Below, in pieces: positions 43,975 through 55,773 of a DNA stretch of 64,000 nt. The notes beneath the pieces were generated by a model. It was given only the letters and a program-made list of their open reading frames with translations. It made no database searches and had not been told where the DNA came from. The first letter of the stretch is position 1. The number at the start of each line of letters is the position of its first letter. Source of the DNA: Ascocoryne sarcoides NRRL 50072 (taxonomy: Eukaryota; Ascomycota; Leotiomycetes; Helotiales; Gelatinodiscaceae); assembly GCA_000328965.1 (NCBI GenBank), contig KB205946.1, forward strand, positions 682,001 to 746,000. The letters run 5' to 3'. A program made the position numbers and the translations under genes.

Positions 43975-46309
43975 ATGGCTCCTCATGCTGGCTTCGATAC
44001 CGACCACATCAAGGACAAGGCGAAGAAGGACCTGCTTTACTTATTGGAAGGTGTAAGTAAGGGTCTCCGTTACGCTCTTGCAACGATGAACTGCCGAGCT
44101 AATTATCAATCGTTCTATACAGGTCCGGGGCAAGAAGAACCTAGTGATCGAGAGGAGTCTGGCTGGACCGATAGGGATATTTGTCAAGTTTTCGACTCTT
44201 CAGGATTACGGCGTGGACAAGGTCTTCTTCCTCGAGAATGGCAACGCGGATGTGAGCCAGCGCAATGTGGTCTTCATTGCGCGGGGGGAGAGCGCAAAGC
44301 ACGCTCAATCCATAGCTGGTACGTTTGATTCTCACCCTTTCACCTTACACCTCGCTCTTTCATTCGACGAGTTCCGCTTGAAGACCCTGCCAACTATTCC
44401 CTTCACTCGGTCTTGGTCGGGTCTACAATGGATGTGGAATTATGACCGGCACGATTAACAGTGCCTCCCCATTCTTCTCACGTGTGGTGGTGTTGCCATT
44501 GCGCGCTGACATCCTCTAGATCACATAAAGCGTATGCAACGAGAGAGCCAGACCGGGCATGAGTTCTCGATATTCTGGGTTCCACGAAGGACCCTCGTTT
44601 CAGAAAAGCTCCTGGAGGAGGCCGGCGTTTTGGGTGACACCAGCATTGCAGAGTTTCCTCTCTATTTTCTTCCTCTCGAAAAAGACCTGCTATCTCTAGA
44701 GCTCGAGGACTCATTCGCAGACCTATATCTACGAAAAGACCCGACTCCGACATTTCTACTAGCACGTGCTCTGATGCTCATACAGCAGAAGCATGGGCTA
44801 TTCCCACGCATCACAGGGAAGGGGGACAACGCGAAGCGACTTGCGGATTTGCTTGCGCGCATGCGACAAGAGTTGATCGCAGGCGAGGATACCAGTGAGA
44901 ACAATAAACTTGGTTTGACCCCTAGTACAACCATCGAAAGCCTGATTGTCATCGACCGAGAAGTGGATTACGCGACCCCGATGCTCACTCAGTTGACATA
45001 TGAAGGCTTGATCGATGAAGTGGTGGGCATTCAGAACAACCAAGCAGATGTGGATTCTTCCATTGTAGGTGTCGCTCCTCAGGCCGCGCCAGGACCTTCA
45101 AAAGCTGTTGGTACTGCCCCAGCACAGGCCAAAAAGCGCAAGATCCTTCTTAATTCTTCTGACAAACTCTACGCTCAATTAAGAGACACAAATTTTGCTA
45201 TCGTTGGCAGCCTATTAAATAAGGTCGCTCGACGCCTCCAGACTGATTATGACAGTAGGCACGGGACGAAAACCACAGCGGAATTGCGGGATTTTGTGAA
45301 CAAACTTCCCGGATACCAAGTAGAGCAGCAGAGCTTGAAGATACACACGGGACTCGCAGAAGAGATTATGAAGCATACCCGCACCGACCAGTTCAGTCGC
45401 TTGCTCGAGGTGCAACAGAATCTCGCGGCTGGGGCTGACCCTTCATCACAGCATGACACGGTCGAGGAACTCATCTCGCGGGATGCGCCACTCTCAGAAG
45501 TCCTGCGACTTTTGTGCTTGGAATCCTGCATTTCAGGAGGGATCAAACCTCGTGAGTTGGAAGTGTTCAAAAAGATGATCTTACAAGCGTATGGTTATCA
45601 ACACATTCTCACATTGGACGCACTTGAGAAATTGCAACTCCTCCTTTCAAGGAATTCGCCTATGGCCATGATGATTCCCATGTCTGGAGGTGGCGCTAGC
45701 ACAGGCACCAAAACAAATTATACATATTTGCGAAAAGCCCTCCGTCTCATTGTTGACGAAGTTAATGAGACAGAGCCGAACGACGTTGCTTATGTGTACA
45801 GTGGGTATGCTCCCCTCTCGATACGACTCGTCCAGTGCATTCTCCAAAAACAATATCTCACTTCGATTATTCGAGGTGGAAATGCGAATAACCCGGCAGG
45901 TGTGGTGACTGGCGGTGCATCTCAGGGCTGGAAGGGATTTGACGAGCTGGTGAAGCATGCTCGAGGACAAACATTTGATGAGGTGCAGAAGGGCGAGGAC
46001 AAGGCAGTCAAAGCTCGCGCACTGCTCACAGGGAGTGGAGAGAAGAAGATTGTATTTGTGGTCTTCTTAGGTGGCATAACTTTCACAGAGATTGCTGCGC
46101 TAAGGTTCATCGCGAACAAAGAGGAAGGTAATGTCAATACTGGCCCCCTTGAGCAGGCTTACTCTAACACATATCGCCTCCTAGCACGAAAACAAATTAT
46201 AATATGCACTACCTCGATAATCAATGGGAATAGGATGATGGATGCAGCTATTGAGAAGACATCGTTGGGAAAGAATACTGTACAAGACACAATAATACCC
46301 CGAGTGTAA
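43975..46309 (+). CDS. VPS33: Vacuolar sorting protein Vps33 (Sec1/Munc18 family)
   Basis: SM-family core subunit of the HOPS and CORVET tethering complexes, which templates SNARE assembly on vacuole and endosome membranes. Three exons, 43975-44052, 44123-44318 and 44520-46309, encode 687 residues (yeast 691). Family blocks in order are 'DKAKKDLLYLLEGVRGKKNLV', split by the first intron, 'FSTLQDYGVDKVFFLE', 'FSIFWVPRRTLVSEKLLEE', the diagnostic 'VIDREVDYATPMLTQLTYEG', and the C-terminal 'FVVFLGGITFTEIAALRFI'. A linker of about 30 residues (around 340-370 of the nucleotide-exon 3 product; Ala/Pro-rich 'APQAAPGPSKAVG') interrupts domain 3. No defect seen. Confidence 0.95.
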
Positions 46310-46955
46310 CTGTAATAGCATATACTTCGCAGGCCGAAGGCCTCCTGTTGCCCTTCATTTTAATATCACTATGTAATTATAAGTGCTTATGAATATCCTC
46401 ATGATTGAAACGTCTTTGCTCTCAATAATCGTAAGGTCCGAGGGAGATTCCGGAAGGGCCAGCGAGACTAGGTGGTGTCAAATTAAGGCAGCACGTGACG
46501 ATGATTCGCTTTGGCACCTCATTCTTTTTGGCCTGAAGGACGAGTCTTATTTCTGCTATATATATCGTACGACTCGGTCACCAACGAATCCCTACACGCC
46601 TTTTCATCACCCTCAATCCTTTTCTGCCGACCATAATGCGAGAAGGAAAACTCTATAGACTCGGTTTGGACAGGCATTAAACACAGAGGGGCAATATCGA
46701 CAGCGACAGGTGAGACGATTCAACATAGGGTTACACATATGAATGTCAAGATGCTTGAAAGGTCGCTAATGTGGTCCGTTAGACTTTAAAAGGGATCCTC
46801 TTCTAAGCTATTCCATGATAGCCAAGCAGGGACTTCACCACCGATGAGTTACGAATAGTACGGGAAATTCAAGTAGCATCAATGACCCCACCGCTACCGA
46901 CAACCCCGATATATTGAAGGATCCCTCTCAAGTCACTGGACTTTGAGGGGCTAAG
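46310..46955. other. VPS33 3' flank and KDM1 promoter region
   Basis: The 646 bases lie between two plus-strand genes. A CACGTG box is at about 46494. No coding signal seen. Confidence 0.5.
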
Positions 46956-49900
46956 ATGGTCTCTACGATGGATCACATATCGCATGATGGTTTGAGCATG
47001 ATGGGGTTGCAAGAGTTGGACTCCCACCTTAGTATCTTCGAGTCCACGAACCACTCCAGGGATTCCTCCACACCAGGCGCCATGTCCAATTCTTCCTTTG
47101 AAGATTTGGCCCAAGTGACTGAGGATCAATCTCATACAATCGTCGTGGACTCGCCTGAAATCTTTTCCCATGGCCATGAAGGATCCCGTGCAGTGGCCAT
47201 CAAGTCTGAGCACCATAATATCTCACAGTATGTATTCATCCTCTCCGTTCGCGAACTATATGTGTCTAGTTCGTCTGGAACATGCCTCGTTTTGCTCAGG
47301 ATGTATCATGGTTGTCAACATATATTTATTAATACCCTCTTGATAGGGCTAGTCGTTTGTCTAAGTCTCTCGCGATCGGCAGTTTACATGTCAGACCTCA
47401 AAGCGGCCACGATTCGATGGCATCGTCTATGACTACTGATTTACATGACGATGCTTCATCAACCCTATCTTCGATCTCCAGCAAGGCAACATCGCCCGCA
47501 ATCTTTGATGCCAGCTCAAGGGAGACCACAAACATCGGGTCACAAATATTTGATCATCGTAAAAGATGGGAAGTTCCGCCACGGTCTTCTATACCAACAG
47601 ATATTGCTCCCTCGGAATATGCAAGACAATGTATAGCAGCTGCAGAGTCATCACGCCTGAACCCGTATACTCTCCATCCCGAAGAGCATGCCATATTGCG
47701 TAAACATATCACACATCAGCAAGTCACGACATATCTCAATATCCGCAATGGAATTCTCAGGCTATGGACTAGAGCCCCTATGGTGGGTGTCATGAGAACC
47801 GCAGCGATTGGATGTGCAAAGGATTCGCGTTGGTTTGATGTTGCTAATATCTGCTATGAATGGCTCGTACGACGTGGTTACATTAATTACGGATGTTTAG
47901 AGAATTTGGACATTGGACCAAGGTCGAGAAAGCCGCGAATTGAAAGCGGGGTGAAGCGTCCACGAAAGACAGTGGCTGTTATTGGGGCTGGCATGTCTGG
48001 TTTAGGATGTGCAAGACAATTGGAAGGGCTTATTTCTCAATTTGAGGAACGCTTTCATGAGATGGGGGAAGAACCTCCGCGAGTTGTCATTCTGGAGGGT
48101 AGAGACAGGATTGGCGGAAGAGTTTATTCTCGTCCCTTTAAATCGAAACCAGATTCTCCCACATTACCTCATGGAAACCGCGAGACAGCTGAAATGGGTG
48201 GCATGATCATCACTGGTTTCGATCGTGGAAATCCTCTCAACACCATTGTCAGAGGCCAATTAGCACTACCATACCATGCTCTGAAACCCGACACTACACT
48301 TTACGATGCTAATGGGAAATCAGTGGACCTACATAGAGATCAATGTGCAGAGAAATTGTTTAACTATATTCTTGACCGGGTCAGCGAATATAAGTTCCAG
48401 GTACCCACATCTCCTGCAATTGATGGCGACAAAGATCTTGTAGATGCAGGTCGAGATCCCCATCATGAGGGCCACAAAACAATTCAAGAGGCCGATGATG
48501 CCACTCTCAAAATTGGACCCGGATCATCCAAGCGCCAGGGCTCTCATGAGTCTGTTCATGCTCAGGAGCAATTAATACCTGTTTCCTCTGACAGAGTCAC
48601 AGGGAGGGCCAATCTCGAGCTGGGGGTTCCCGCCGTTCATACAGCTGCATTCAAAGCACAAGAAATCGGTTGGCTCCTAAAACCGGGTATAGGAATTGAG
48701 CAAGATTTAGATCTCGAAACTGCAGTAAGCTCGAAATATGCCACTCTGGGATCAGTTTTCGATGAAGCAATCCGCCAATTCGCAGTAATTGTTGACTTCA
48801 CCCCTCTCGACTTACGCCTAATCAATTGGCACGTAGCAAATTTGGAATACAGTAATGCAATCACTTGTAACAAGCTCAGTCTTGGAGGTTGGGATCTTGA
48901 CGCTGGAAACGAGTGGGAGGGTAAACATACCATGGTTACTGGTGGCTATCAACAAGTACCAAGAGGTCTATTAAATTGCCCAACACCTCTTACCGTAAAA
49001 AAGAAGAGTGCTGTCAAGCGAATCGTGTACAGTGCGGACAACAGTAACTCGCCTTCGAGAATCGAGTGTGAAGATGGCGAGCAAATCGAGGTAGACTACA
49101 TTGTCTCGACCGTACCTTTGGGGGTCTTGAAGCAACGTAGTATTGAATTTGAGCCAGCTCTTCCCGAATGGAAAATGGGCCCCATTCATAGGATAGGTTA
49201 TGGCGTCCTTAACAAGGTCGTTCTTGTGTACAAGGAGGCTTTTTGGGATCAAAAGAAAGACATTTTTGGCACTCTACGAAATCCGCCAAATCGATTCAGT
49301 CTTGACCAGCCGGAATATTTCTCACAACGAGGTCGATTCTTCCAATGGTTCAACTGCACTAAAACTACTGGTCTTCCTACTCTCCTTGCTCTCATGGCTG
49401 GTGATGCAGCATTCGCGACAGAAAGCACACCAGATGACATACTCATCAATGAAGCTACCAAAGTTCTCAGGACTGTTTTCGGGTCCACTGTGCCAAAACC
49501 AGTTGAGGCGATCGTGACCAGATGGGGTCAAGACAAATTCTCACATGGCAGCTACTCCTACACGGGTCCAAACTTCCAAGCAGACGACTACGATACCATG
49601 GCGAAACCTGTCGGTAATCTCTTCTTTGCGGGTGAACATACTTGTGGCACACATCCTGCGACCGTTCACGGCGCTTACATTTCTGGGCTTCGAGCCGCAT
49701 CAGAAGTTTTAGAATCTATGCTCGGCCCAATCGAAATTCCGGAACCCCTTCTCCTTCCCAAAGACTCTGGAAACAAACGCAAATCCGAAGCCATCGAGGC
49801 CCCCAAGGATCCCAAGCAAGCACGTCTAGAAGCTTACGAATTCGAGATCTGGAACGCTATCTATCTCAAATTTGGAGATCGCCCATGGCGTCCTGCAAAT

Positions 49901-50323
49901 AACTATGCGAACCCGTATCGTATGTACAGCAAAGATAAATGGGAAGAGGCCAAGCGGAAATGCGAGGAGGGTAGGAGACCAGGGAAAGGAAAGCCGATCC
50001 CGAATGAAGTCAAGAAAATGGTTACCAAGATGTGGAAAGAAGCCAGTGAGGAAGAGAAGAAGCCATATAATGACCAGGCAGACGCGCAGAAGAAGGTCTA
50101 TTCAGCTGCGATGACGGAGTATAATGACAAGGCTGCGAAGTGGGATAAGGATGCACTGGAGTTCAGGAAGGCATATGAGAAGGAGCATCCTAGCGTTCCG
50201 GGGCCGGATGAGAGAGAGGATAGCTTGATGACCAGAGAGCGGAGGGCGAAGAAGACTGTGAGCGGGTACGCGGAGGTTTCCGAGTCGGAGGACGAGGAGT
50301 CTGATTCCGACATGGAGTTATAG
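46956..50323 (+). CDS. LSD1/KDM1-type lysine demethylase with SWIRM, amine oxidase and HMG box
   Basis: FAD-dependent histone lysine demethylase. Two exons, 46956-47227 and 47347-50323, encode 1082 residues. The N-terminus is disordered. A SWIRM domain covers about 173-275 ('LNPYTLHPEEHAILRKHI', 'WLVRRGYINYG'). The FAD fold opens with 'VAVIGAGMSGLGCARQLE' (about 299-316) and 'GRDRIGGRVYS'. Later come 'LPLGVLKQRSIEFEP', 'GVLNKVVLVYKEAFW' with the Lys equivalent to human K661 (about 714), and 'FFAGEHTCGTHPATVHGAY'. An HMG-box-like basic domain (about 936-1035) and an acidic tail follow. The coiled-coil Tower that binds CoREST in animals is missing: only about 15 residues link 'LGSVFDEAIRQF' and 'LRLINWHVANLE'. 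The HMG box may supply DNA contact instead, as in fission yeast Lsd1/2. Confidence 0.93.
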
Positions 50324-51599
50324 ACATATGAGATCGACTTGAGAGAGTGTTTTGTTTATGGTATGGTTGTGTGATTGATTGATTGGTTGACTGATTCGTT
50401 TGTATGTATTGTACCCAACAGCATCGGGGGGAGTCCGTCAGCATTTGCCTTAAGGGATGGTGGCTTGGGGTTGGTGCATGGCGATTCAGAGACCCAAGTG
50501 GCGTTGCATATGGCTTTGCTTCTGTAACTTGAATTCCAGCATGTATGCATGAGAAGAATGCAAGTAGCTCAGAATACAAGATGATAATTTTTGAGAATGA
50601 AGTATGAAACTCTGCGTTAGCCTTGGAATTGCAAAATAGGTGGGCTAGGTTTTCTTCTTCGACTTTTATATTCCAAAAAAAAGGCGCACAAATAAGGGGA
50701 AGAAAATTAAGTTATATTTTCAGGTCCTTGAGCTCGAGCCTCCTCGAAAGTGTCGAAAATGCATTAAAACCGACGTTCTTGATCCAAGCATGCTGCCTAC
50801 TAGCATGAGAGCCAAAAAGTTGATACTTTTCCTCTCTTTTACTGCCTGTTCTCTTTTAGAACTTGACTAAACACCCCGAAGAATATATTGAACCTTAGCC
50901 ATTAATAGTTGACATCACTAGATAACAAACGGCCAAGTTTGATTATTTAGTCTAGGGTGAAAAGTATTTGGCACTACTTCAAGGAGTGGTGGTAATCTGG
51001 GTGGAGAGTAAGTCCGAGTTTATTTCTTTAGTTAGGAAGCGAGTCTGGTTATAGACAACTCCTCTTCGCCTTAAACACTGCAATAGGATTATAGGGAGAG
51101 AACTAGACACCGGGAAGAATGGGTAGGAAGTGAATAGTATTGTGTCGATAACATTTCTTTTCTATGCCTTTTGCTTCTTATTTCGCTACCTTGAAATGAA
51201 TGACACAATGCTCATGGCACTTTGAAAATATACGAAGCACAAAGCATTAGGAGTTTTGCAAATTGCTTTAAACAAATACTGTCCGCTGGTAGGATGAACT
51301 CGTTTAAAAAGTAGAGAACAGATGTAGAGACGTTTTAAGATGAACGAGCGAGAGGGAGATCAATCTTTGGAGAGAGAGGCAGAAACATGATATGCTAACT
51401 CTGAAAGAAGAAAGCTTTATGAGCGAACCCATGACTCCATGCTGAAATGCACGATAAGATTTTCAGAATCCACCACTATGCACATACGATAAACCAGGCC
51501 TACTAAACCTGTCTCAAAAACGCCCAAGCCTGAACCTCAAATCATTTACACCAACGCTTTCTGTCTACACGGAACATCTCTTTCACTCTAGTATAAGTT
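50324..51599. other. Convergent spacer (KDM1 / UBE2W-like)
   Basis: About 1.3 kb, AT-rich after 50620, with a short GATT run near 50375. No gene recognised. Confidence 0.55.
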
Positions 51600-52376
51600 T
51601 TAGACGTTATTGTCGTGGTATAGGAAGTTTATGTCTCGCGGCCTCCGTCTGTTGGAAGCTACGAACTGGGCGTCTCCTTCCGGGCGTTCGTTGAGGGAGT
51701 TAGAGGTTAGCATGCTCTGGAGGCTGACGGCTATGCTTTCGACGTTTTGAACGGGGGACCAGCCTTGGGTCCCGAGAAGGTCGAGGCAGATTATGCCGTT
51801 GGAGTAGATGTGAGGGTGCATGGGTATTGGACGGTCGGCGGTTTTGACAAACGTGACTTCTGGAGGCTCTGGTGAGGTGTTTGTTAGCTATGGCCACGGG
51901 ATTGTATATAATATCGCAAATCTCGGACGAGTGCAAAAACAACAAGGCCTCTTGAGAAGTTGCCGAGGAAAGAGACGTGTTCGAGTAATATGCGTACCAA
52001 TAGGATAATTCTGGCTGAACTTGAATTTCAATCGGAAGGTCTTATTGTTGTATAGCGGATTAGAGTCGAGGACCTTGACATCGAGATGCCATTCCTCCAG
52101 CCTAAAGCAAGACAACTAGTTAGTTACAAGTTTCTTCAAGCCGATCTCTGAGCAACTAGTCTCAACACAATGCTCTGGAGTGGTAAGACGTGTTTCGGGA
52201 AGGAAGGAGGAGCGCTTAGCAAGGAGGAACATACCCCTCGGCGGTGATGAGTGTGATTCCAGGCGGAAGAGGACCTTGGAGCTGGATCGAAGGGTCAGTG
52301 CCGCATTTCAAATCCGCAAAGATCTGCAAGACTGTACCTTTTGTAGCTCTTTGGTCAGACGCTTTGTCGCAAACAT
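51600..52376 (-). CDS. Ubiquitin-conjugating enzyme E2, UBE2W-like
   Basis: Carries ubiquitin on a thioester. The UBE2W group modifies protein N-termini. Four minus-strand exons are 52376-52338, 52281-52232, 52101-51998 and 51868-51600, giving 153 residues. The UBC fold begins 'RLTKELQKLQGPLPPGI'. 'YPIEPPEVTF' is the Pro-rich loop. The active site reads 'HPHIYSNGIICLDLL' with the catalytic Cys at 91. H-P-H instead of the common H-P-N is the UBE2W variant. 'WSPVQNVESIAVSLQSML' follows, and the C-terminus ends 'FLYHDNNV', matching the W-Y-H-D-D end of UBE2W rather than a long classical tail. All splice joins keep frame, with first-exon Met at 52376. Confidence 0.9.
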
Positions 52377-53254
52377 ATTGGTTCTCGTGCTATGACAGCT
52401 CCGAATGTTTGGCAAGTTGAATAACTGTATATGGCTGGGGAGAGAGATCGCTACTCGTCCGAACAAGAAGCTATACAGGAGGGTATTTAGAATATTGGTG
52501 AGGCCCGGCCTGTTCTCTAGTAGGATGTTGATTTTATACTCGACAGTCTTAAGGTAAGGTTCGACGGCATCTATCTTAGCTTGGCCGCCTTACTAGTCTG
52601 GTGAACCTTATCTATCGATAGGCTCCCACATTTTTCTTTACGGATCTCCGCCAGGGTGACGGGGAAAGTATTACAGTATCATGAAATCATCACCAAGTTA
52701 TCCAGCCCCTATTGATCAAATCACTTTTGCAGGATACACCGAATTATTCGCAGCCTCTCTTCATCCATCAACATTCAGACCGACGCCGTGAAGCCATGAA
52801 GCAAATCCCCTTCATCCTCTCACTCCTTTCCGCATGCGACGTCACATGATGAGCCCCTCAGTGGCTGAGCAACGTGGCTTGCTACGCGGCTGAGTTCGCT
52901 GAGTCGAGCTGGTCGAGTACGAGGCAGATCAGACATTCAACGAGTTTAAGGGGCTCTTCAAGAGCTTATATCTTGTTGTCAACTTCGATATCACCTCCTC
53001 TTCTGACTCTCTTGACAACGCATCTCGCTGCTACTTCTTGTGCTACTTGCGCGCGCAGTCTTTCGCAACTACACAGCTCGCGACCCAGCTCAGCCCCACC
53101 ATTGCGACCCAAAATAGCAGCTCTACCTTACGTTTTTATTACTTCATAAACCCCCCTTCTTTGGGATCACTTTGGCGTCGCAGAAGATCTCGAAGAATTA
53201 GCAGGTGTAACACGATATTGCGATTGGTTTCGGGAGTTGGAATTGGTAGTCACG
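52377..53254. promoter_or_regulatory. Divergent promoter region, UBE2W-like / CaM kinase
   Basis: The 878 bases lie between start codons and include CT-rich segments from about 52980. The frames at 52874-53265 are judged chance. A kinase leader of several hundred bases is likely. Confidence 0.5.
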
Positions 53255-54822
53255 ATGAGTTGTGAGTCTCTCCTTCTCCTGCTCCGAATCCCCTCTTGGG
53301 TTTCCATTAGCTCGCTCGAAAACAGACCCCTTAATATATGTCCTCCTGTTCAGCGGATTATTAGTCGCACCTTTCTCTCCTTCTTCCCTTATTCATTTCG
53401 AGCTTCTCCTGGGACGAATAGGGCGCTAACCATGGCTTTTCAAGTCTCTAATATGCTCAATAAGCTGCACGGCCAGCCAGACAGCTATGATAAGAAGTAT
53501 ACTCTTTGAATCCTCCCGGCAGAACCTGCTGATCGACGACCAGGGCTAAATATCGATTTGGTCGAACGCTTGGTGCTGGTACATATGGTATTGTTAGAGA
53601 GGCTGACGGCCCGACGGGCAAGGTTGCTGTGAAGATCATATTGAAGAAGAACGTCAAGGGGAATGAGCAGATGGTGTATGATGAGCTAGAGATGCTGCAA
53701 CGCATGAAGCACCCACATATCGTTAGGTTCGAGGACTGGTTCGAGTCAAGGGTAGGGAAGACTTCGGTGCGGTTAAAGGGTGTACGAGGCTGATGTTCTC
53801 ACCCAGGACAAATACTACATTGTCACGCAATTAGCTACTGGAGGGGAACTATTCGATCGTATCTGCCAGCAAGGAAAGTTCACAGAGAAGGATGCTGCCG
53901 AAACAATTCGGCAGGTCCTTGGGGCTGTTGACTACCTCCATGACAATAATGTCGTGCACCGAGGTAAAGAAACAAGCTGCCTTTTTATATGATCTACTCA
54001 CGCTTTACAGATCTCAAGCCCGAGAACTTGATCTATCTAACTCGCGATCCCCATTCCGACTTGGTTCTTGCTGATTTCGGCATTGCCAAGATGCTTGATT
54101 CGAAAGACGAAGTCCTCACAACGATGGCTGGATCATTTGGATATGCCGCACCCGAAGTCATGTTGAAGAAGGGCCATGGAAAGCCCGTTGATATGTGGTC
54201 GCTTGGTGTTATCACCTACACACTCCTTTGCGGATACTCCCCTTTCCGTAGCGAGAACCTCCAAGATCTCATCGACGAGTGTAGTAATGCCCGGGTCATT
54301 TTCCACGAGAAATATTGGAAGGACGTCTCTGAAGATGCTAAGGACTTCATCGGGCATCTATTGCAACCAAATGCCGATGATAGGTCCACCAGCAAAGTTA
54401 GTCTTTTCTAAACTTGCTTGGATCCAATGTTAACATTTATATAGGAAGCGCTTCGCCACTCATGGCTCACTGGTGAGAATGCCACTGACCACAATTTCGC
54501 ACCCGCTATTAGGGCGCGTATGGCGAAGGCTCGCCTGCGCAAGGGCGTCGAGGCAATCAAACTCCAAAACCGTATCGAGGCACTCAAGATGCAAGAAGAT
54601 GACGACGGAGAGGAAGATGATATTCCTGCCGATGCAAAAGCTGCCGCAGGCGAAGCTCTCGCTAGTCCACCTGGAAGTGCCGGACCACCTAGCCCGCAAA
54701 TGGGTAAAAGATCTTTGAGTAAGATTGCGAAAGGCGCAATTTTCAGAGAGGTGGTGCTTGCGAAGGTTAGAGCAATGAAGGAAGAAGAAAAACTTGCCAA
54801 CGCTGCCAGTAGTAGCACTTAG
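53255..54822 (+). CDS. Calcium/calmodulin-dependent protein kinase (CaMKI type)
   Basis: Ser/Thr kinase of Ca2+ signalling. Six exons, 53255-53261 (7 bases), 53445-53496, 53544-53751, 53807-53963, 54011-54396 and 54445-54822, encode 395 residues beginning 'MSFSNMLNKLHGQPDSYDKK'. The Gly loop is 'GAGTYG' (30-35), the ATP Lys K50, the catalytic loop 'HRDLKPEN' (D142), and the metal-binding 'DFG' near 163. The activation loop has 'LTTMAGSFGYAAPE' with a Thr where CaMKK acts. After the kinase fold comes a basic amphipathic helix, 'RARMAKARLRKGVEAIKLQ', the expected autoinhibitory and CaM-binding part, then an acidic linker. The 7-base first exon was chosen because 'MSF-S-N-MLNKL' matches fungal CaM kinases I know. 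An in-frame ATG at 53432 inside intron 1 could start another isoform. Confidence 0.92.
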
Positions 54823-55773
54823 AAGGTGCGGATAGGTTATGCGATTGTTTTCAGGGCTTTGTTTGCCGGTGATGCATTGTCGATACCCGAAAAGGGACGC
54901 ATGCGGTTCTGTTTCTTTTCTTTTCCTTCCTTTCCTTTCCTTCACTACGCGCGATACTGTGCAGAGCTAGTATTTCTCCGTTATTGGGATTTGGATGGCG
55001 GGTATTAGGCAGGCCTGAAGGGATGGATGGATCAATGAAAGTCATAATGGATATCCCCATCCACAAATCAAAAGTGTTACAGTACATTTATCTTTGTGCG
55101 AGTGTGAATGGCGACTCTGGTTTCGGTGAGATATGCTTTTGACTCTTCCGCTTGTAAGTTTGGCTGTAGAGTAGATGATTAAAAGGTGGTAAAACCTAAT
55201 GGCATTACTTATCATACTTCCTAAGTATGAGAGACTATATACAAGGGTATATATAGGCCTAGACAAATTTAGTAGGTAGAATATTTTACACATCTATGAT
55301 AAGGATGTTGAACAAGACCACAAGCTTTCCGCCGTAGTAAAAATGGCGAATTCAAGCATATGGGAGATTCACAACCACTGTACCCATGGCTAGGCTCGGA
55401 GAATGAATGACATTGGTTCCATGCTTGTTATGTTGAACAATGTCCCACTAACTTGTAATCACGAGACAGAGAGACTGCACTTGAGATGGCATATTGAGGG
55501 GGAGAAAAAAAATCAAATGGTATCATATCTAGACGCCGGCCTACAGCCCCCTATATAAGTATTGTCAAAGCAAAGAAGTCCACCCATATATATATTCCTA
55601 CAAAGAAAGTCGGCATGTACCATAGCCCCAAATACTCGTAGTGGTTGATCGTCAAAGAATCATGTCGCTTACTTGCCTGTCTCCATTCATTCATCACTCG
55701 TTCTCCATATCCGTCATCTATTATCGCCTAGACATCATATCCAGAACCGAATCACGTCGTTCGTTCATACCCT
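54823..55773. other. Convergent spacer (CaM kinase / TPR-like gene)
   Basis: About 950 bases, AT-rich, with a (TTTCC)n-like patch near 54915-54940. No gene recognised. Confidence 0.55.

Noticed and set aside
53237..53509. 90-codon plus-strand frame over the CaM kinase start
   Set aside because: Runs through intron 1 and does not join the kinase domain without splicing; the 7-base first exon explains the locus better.
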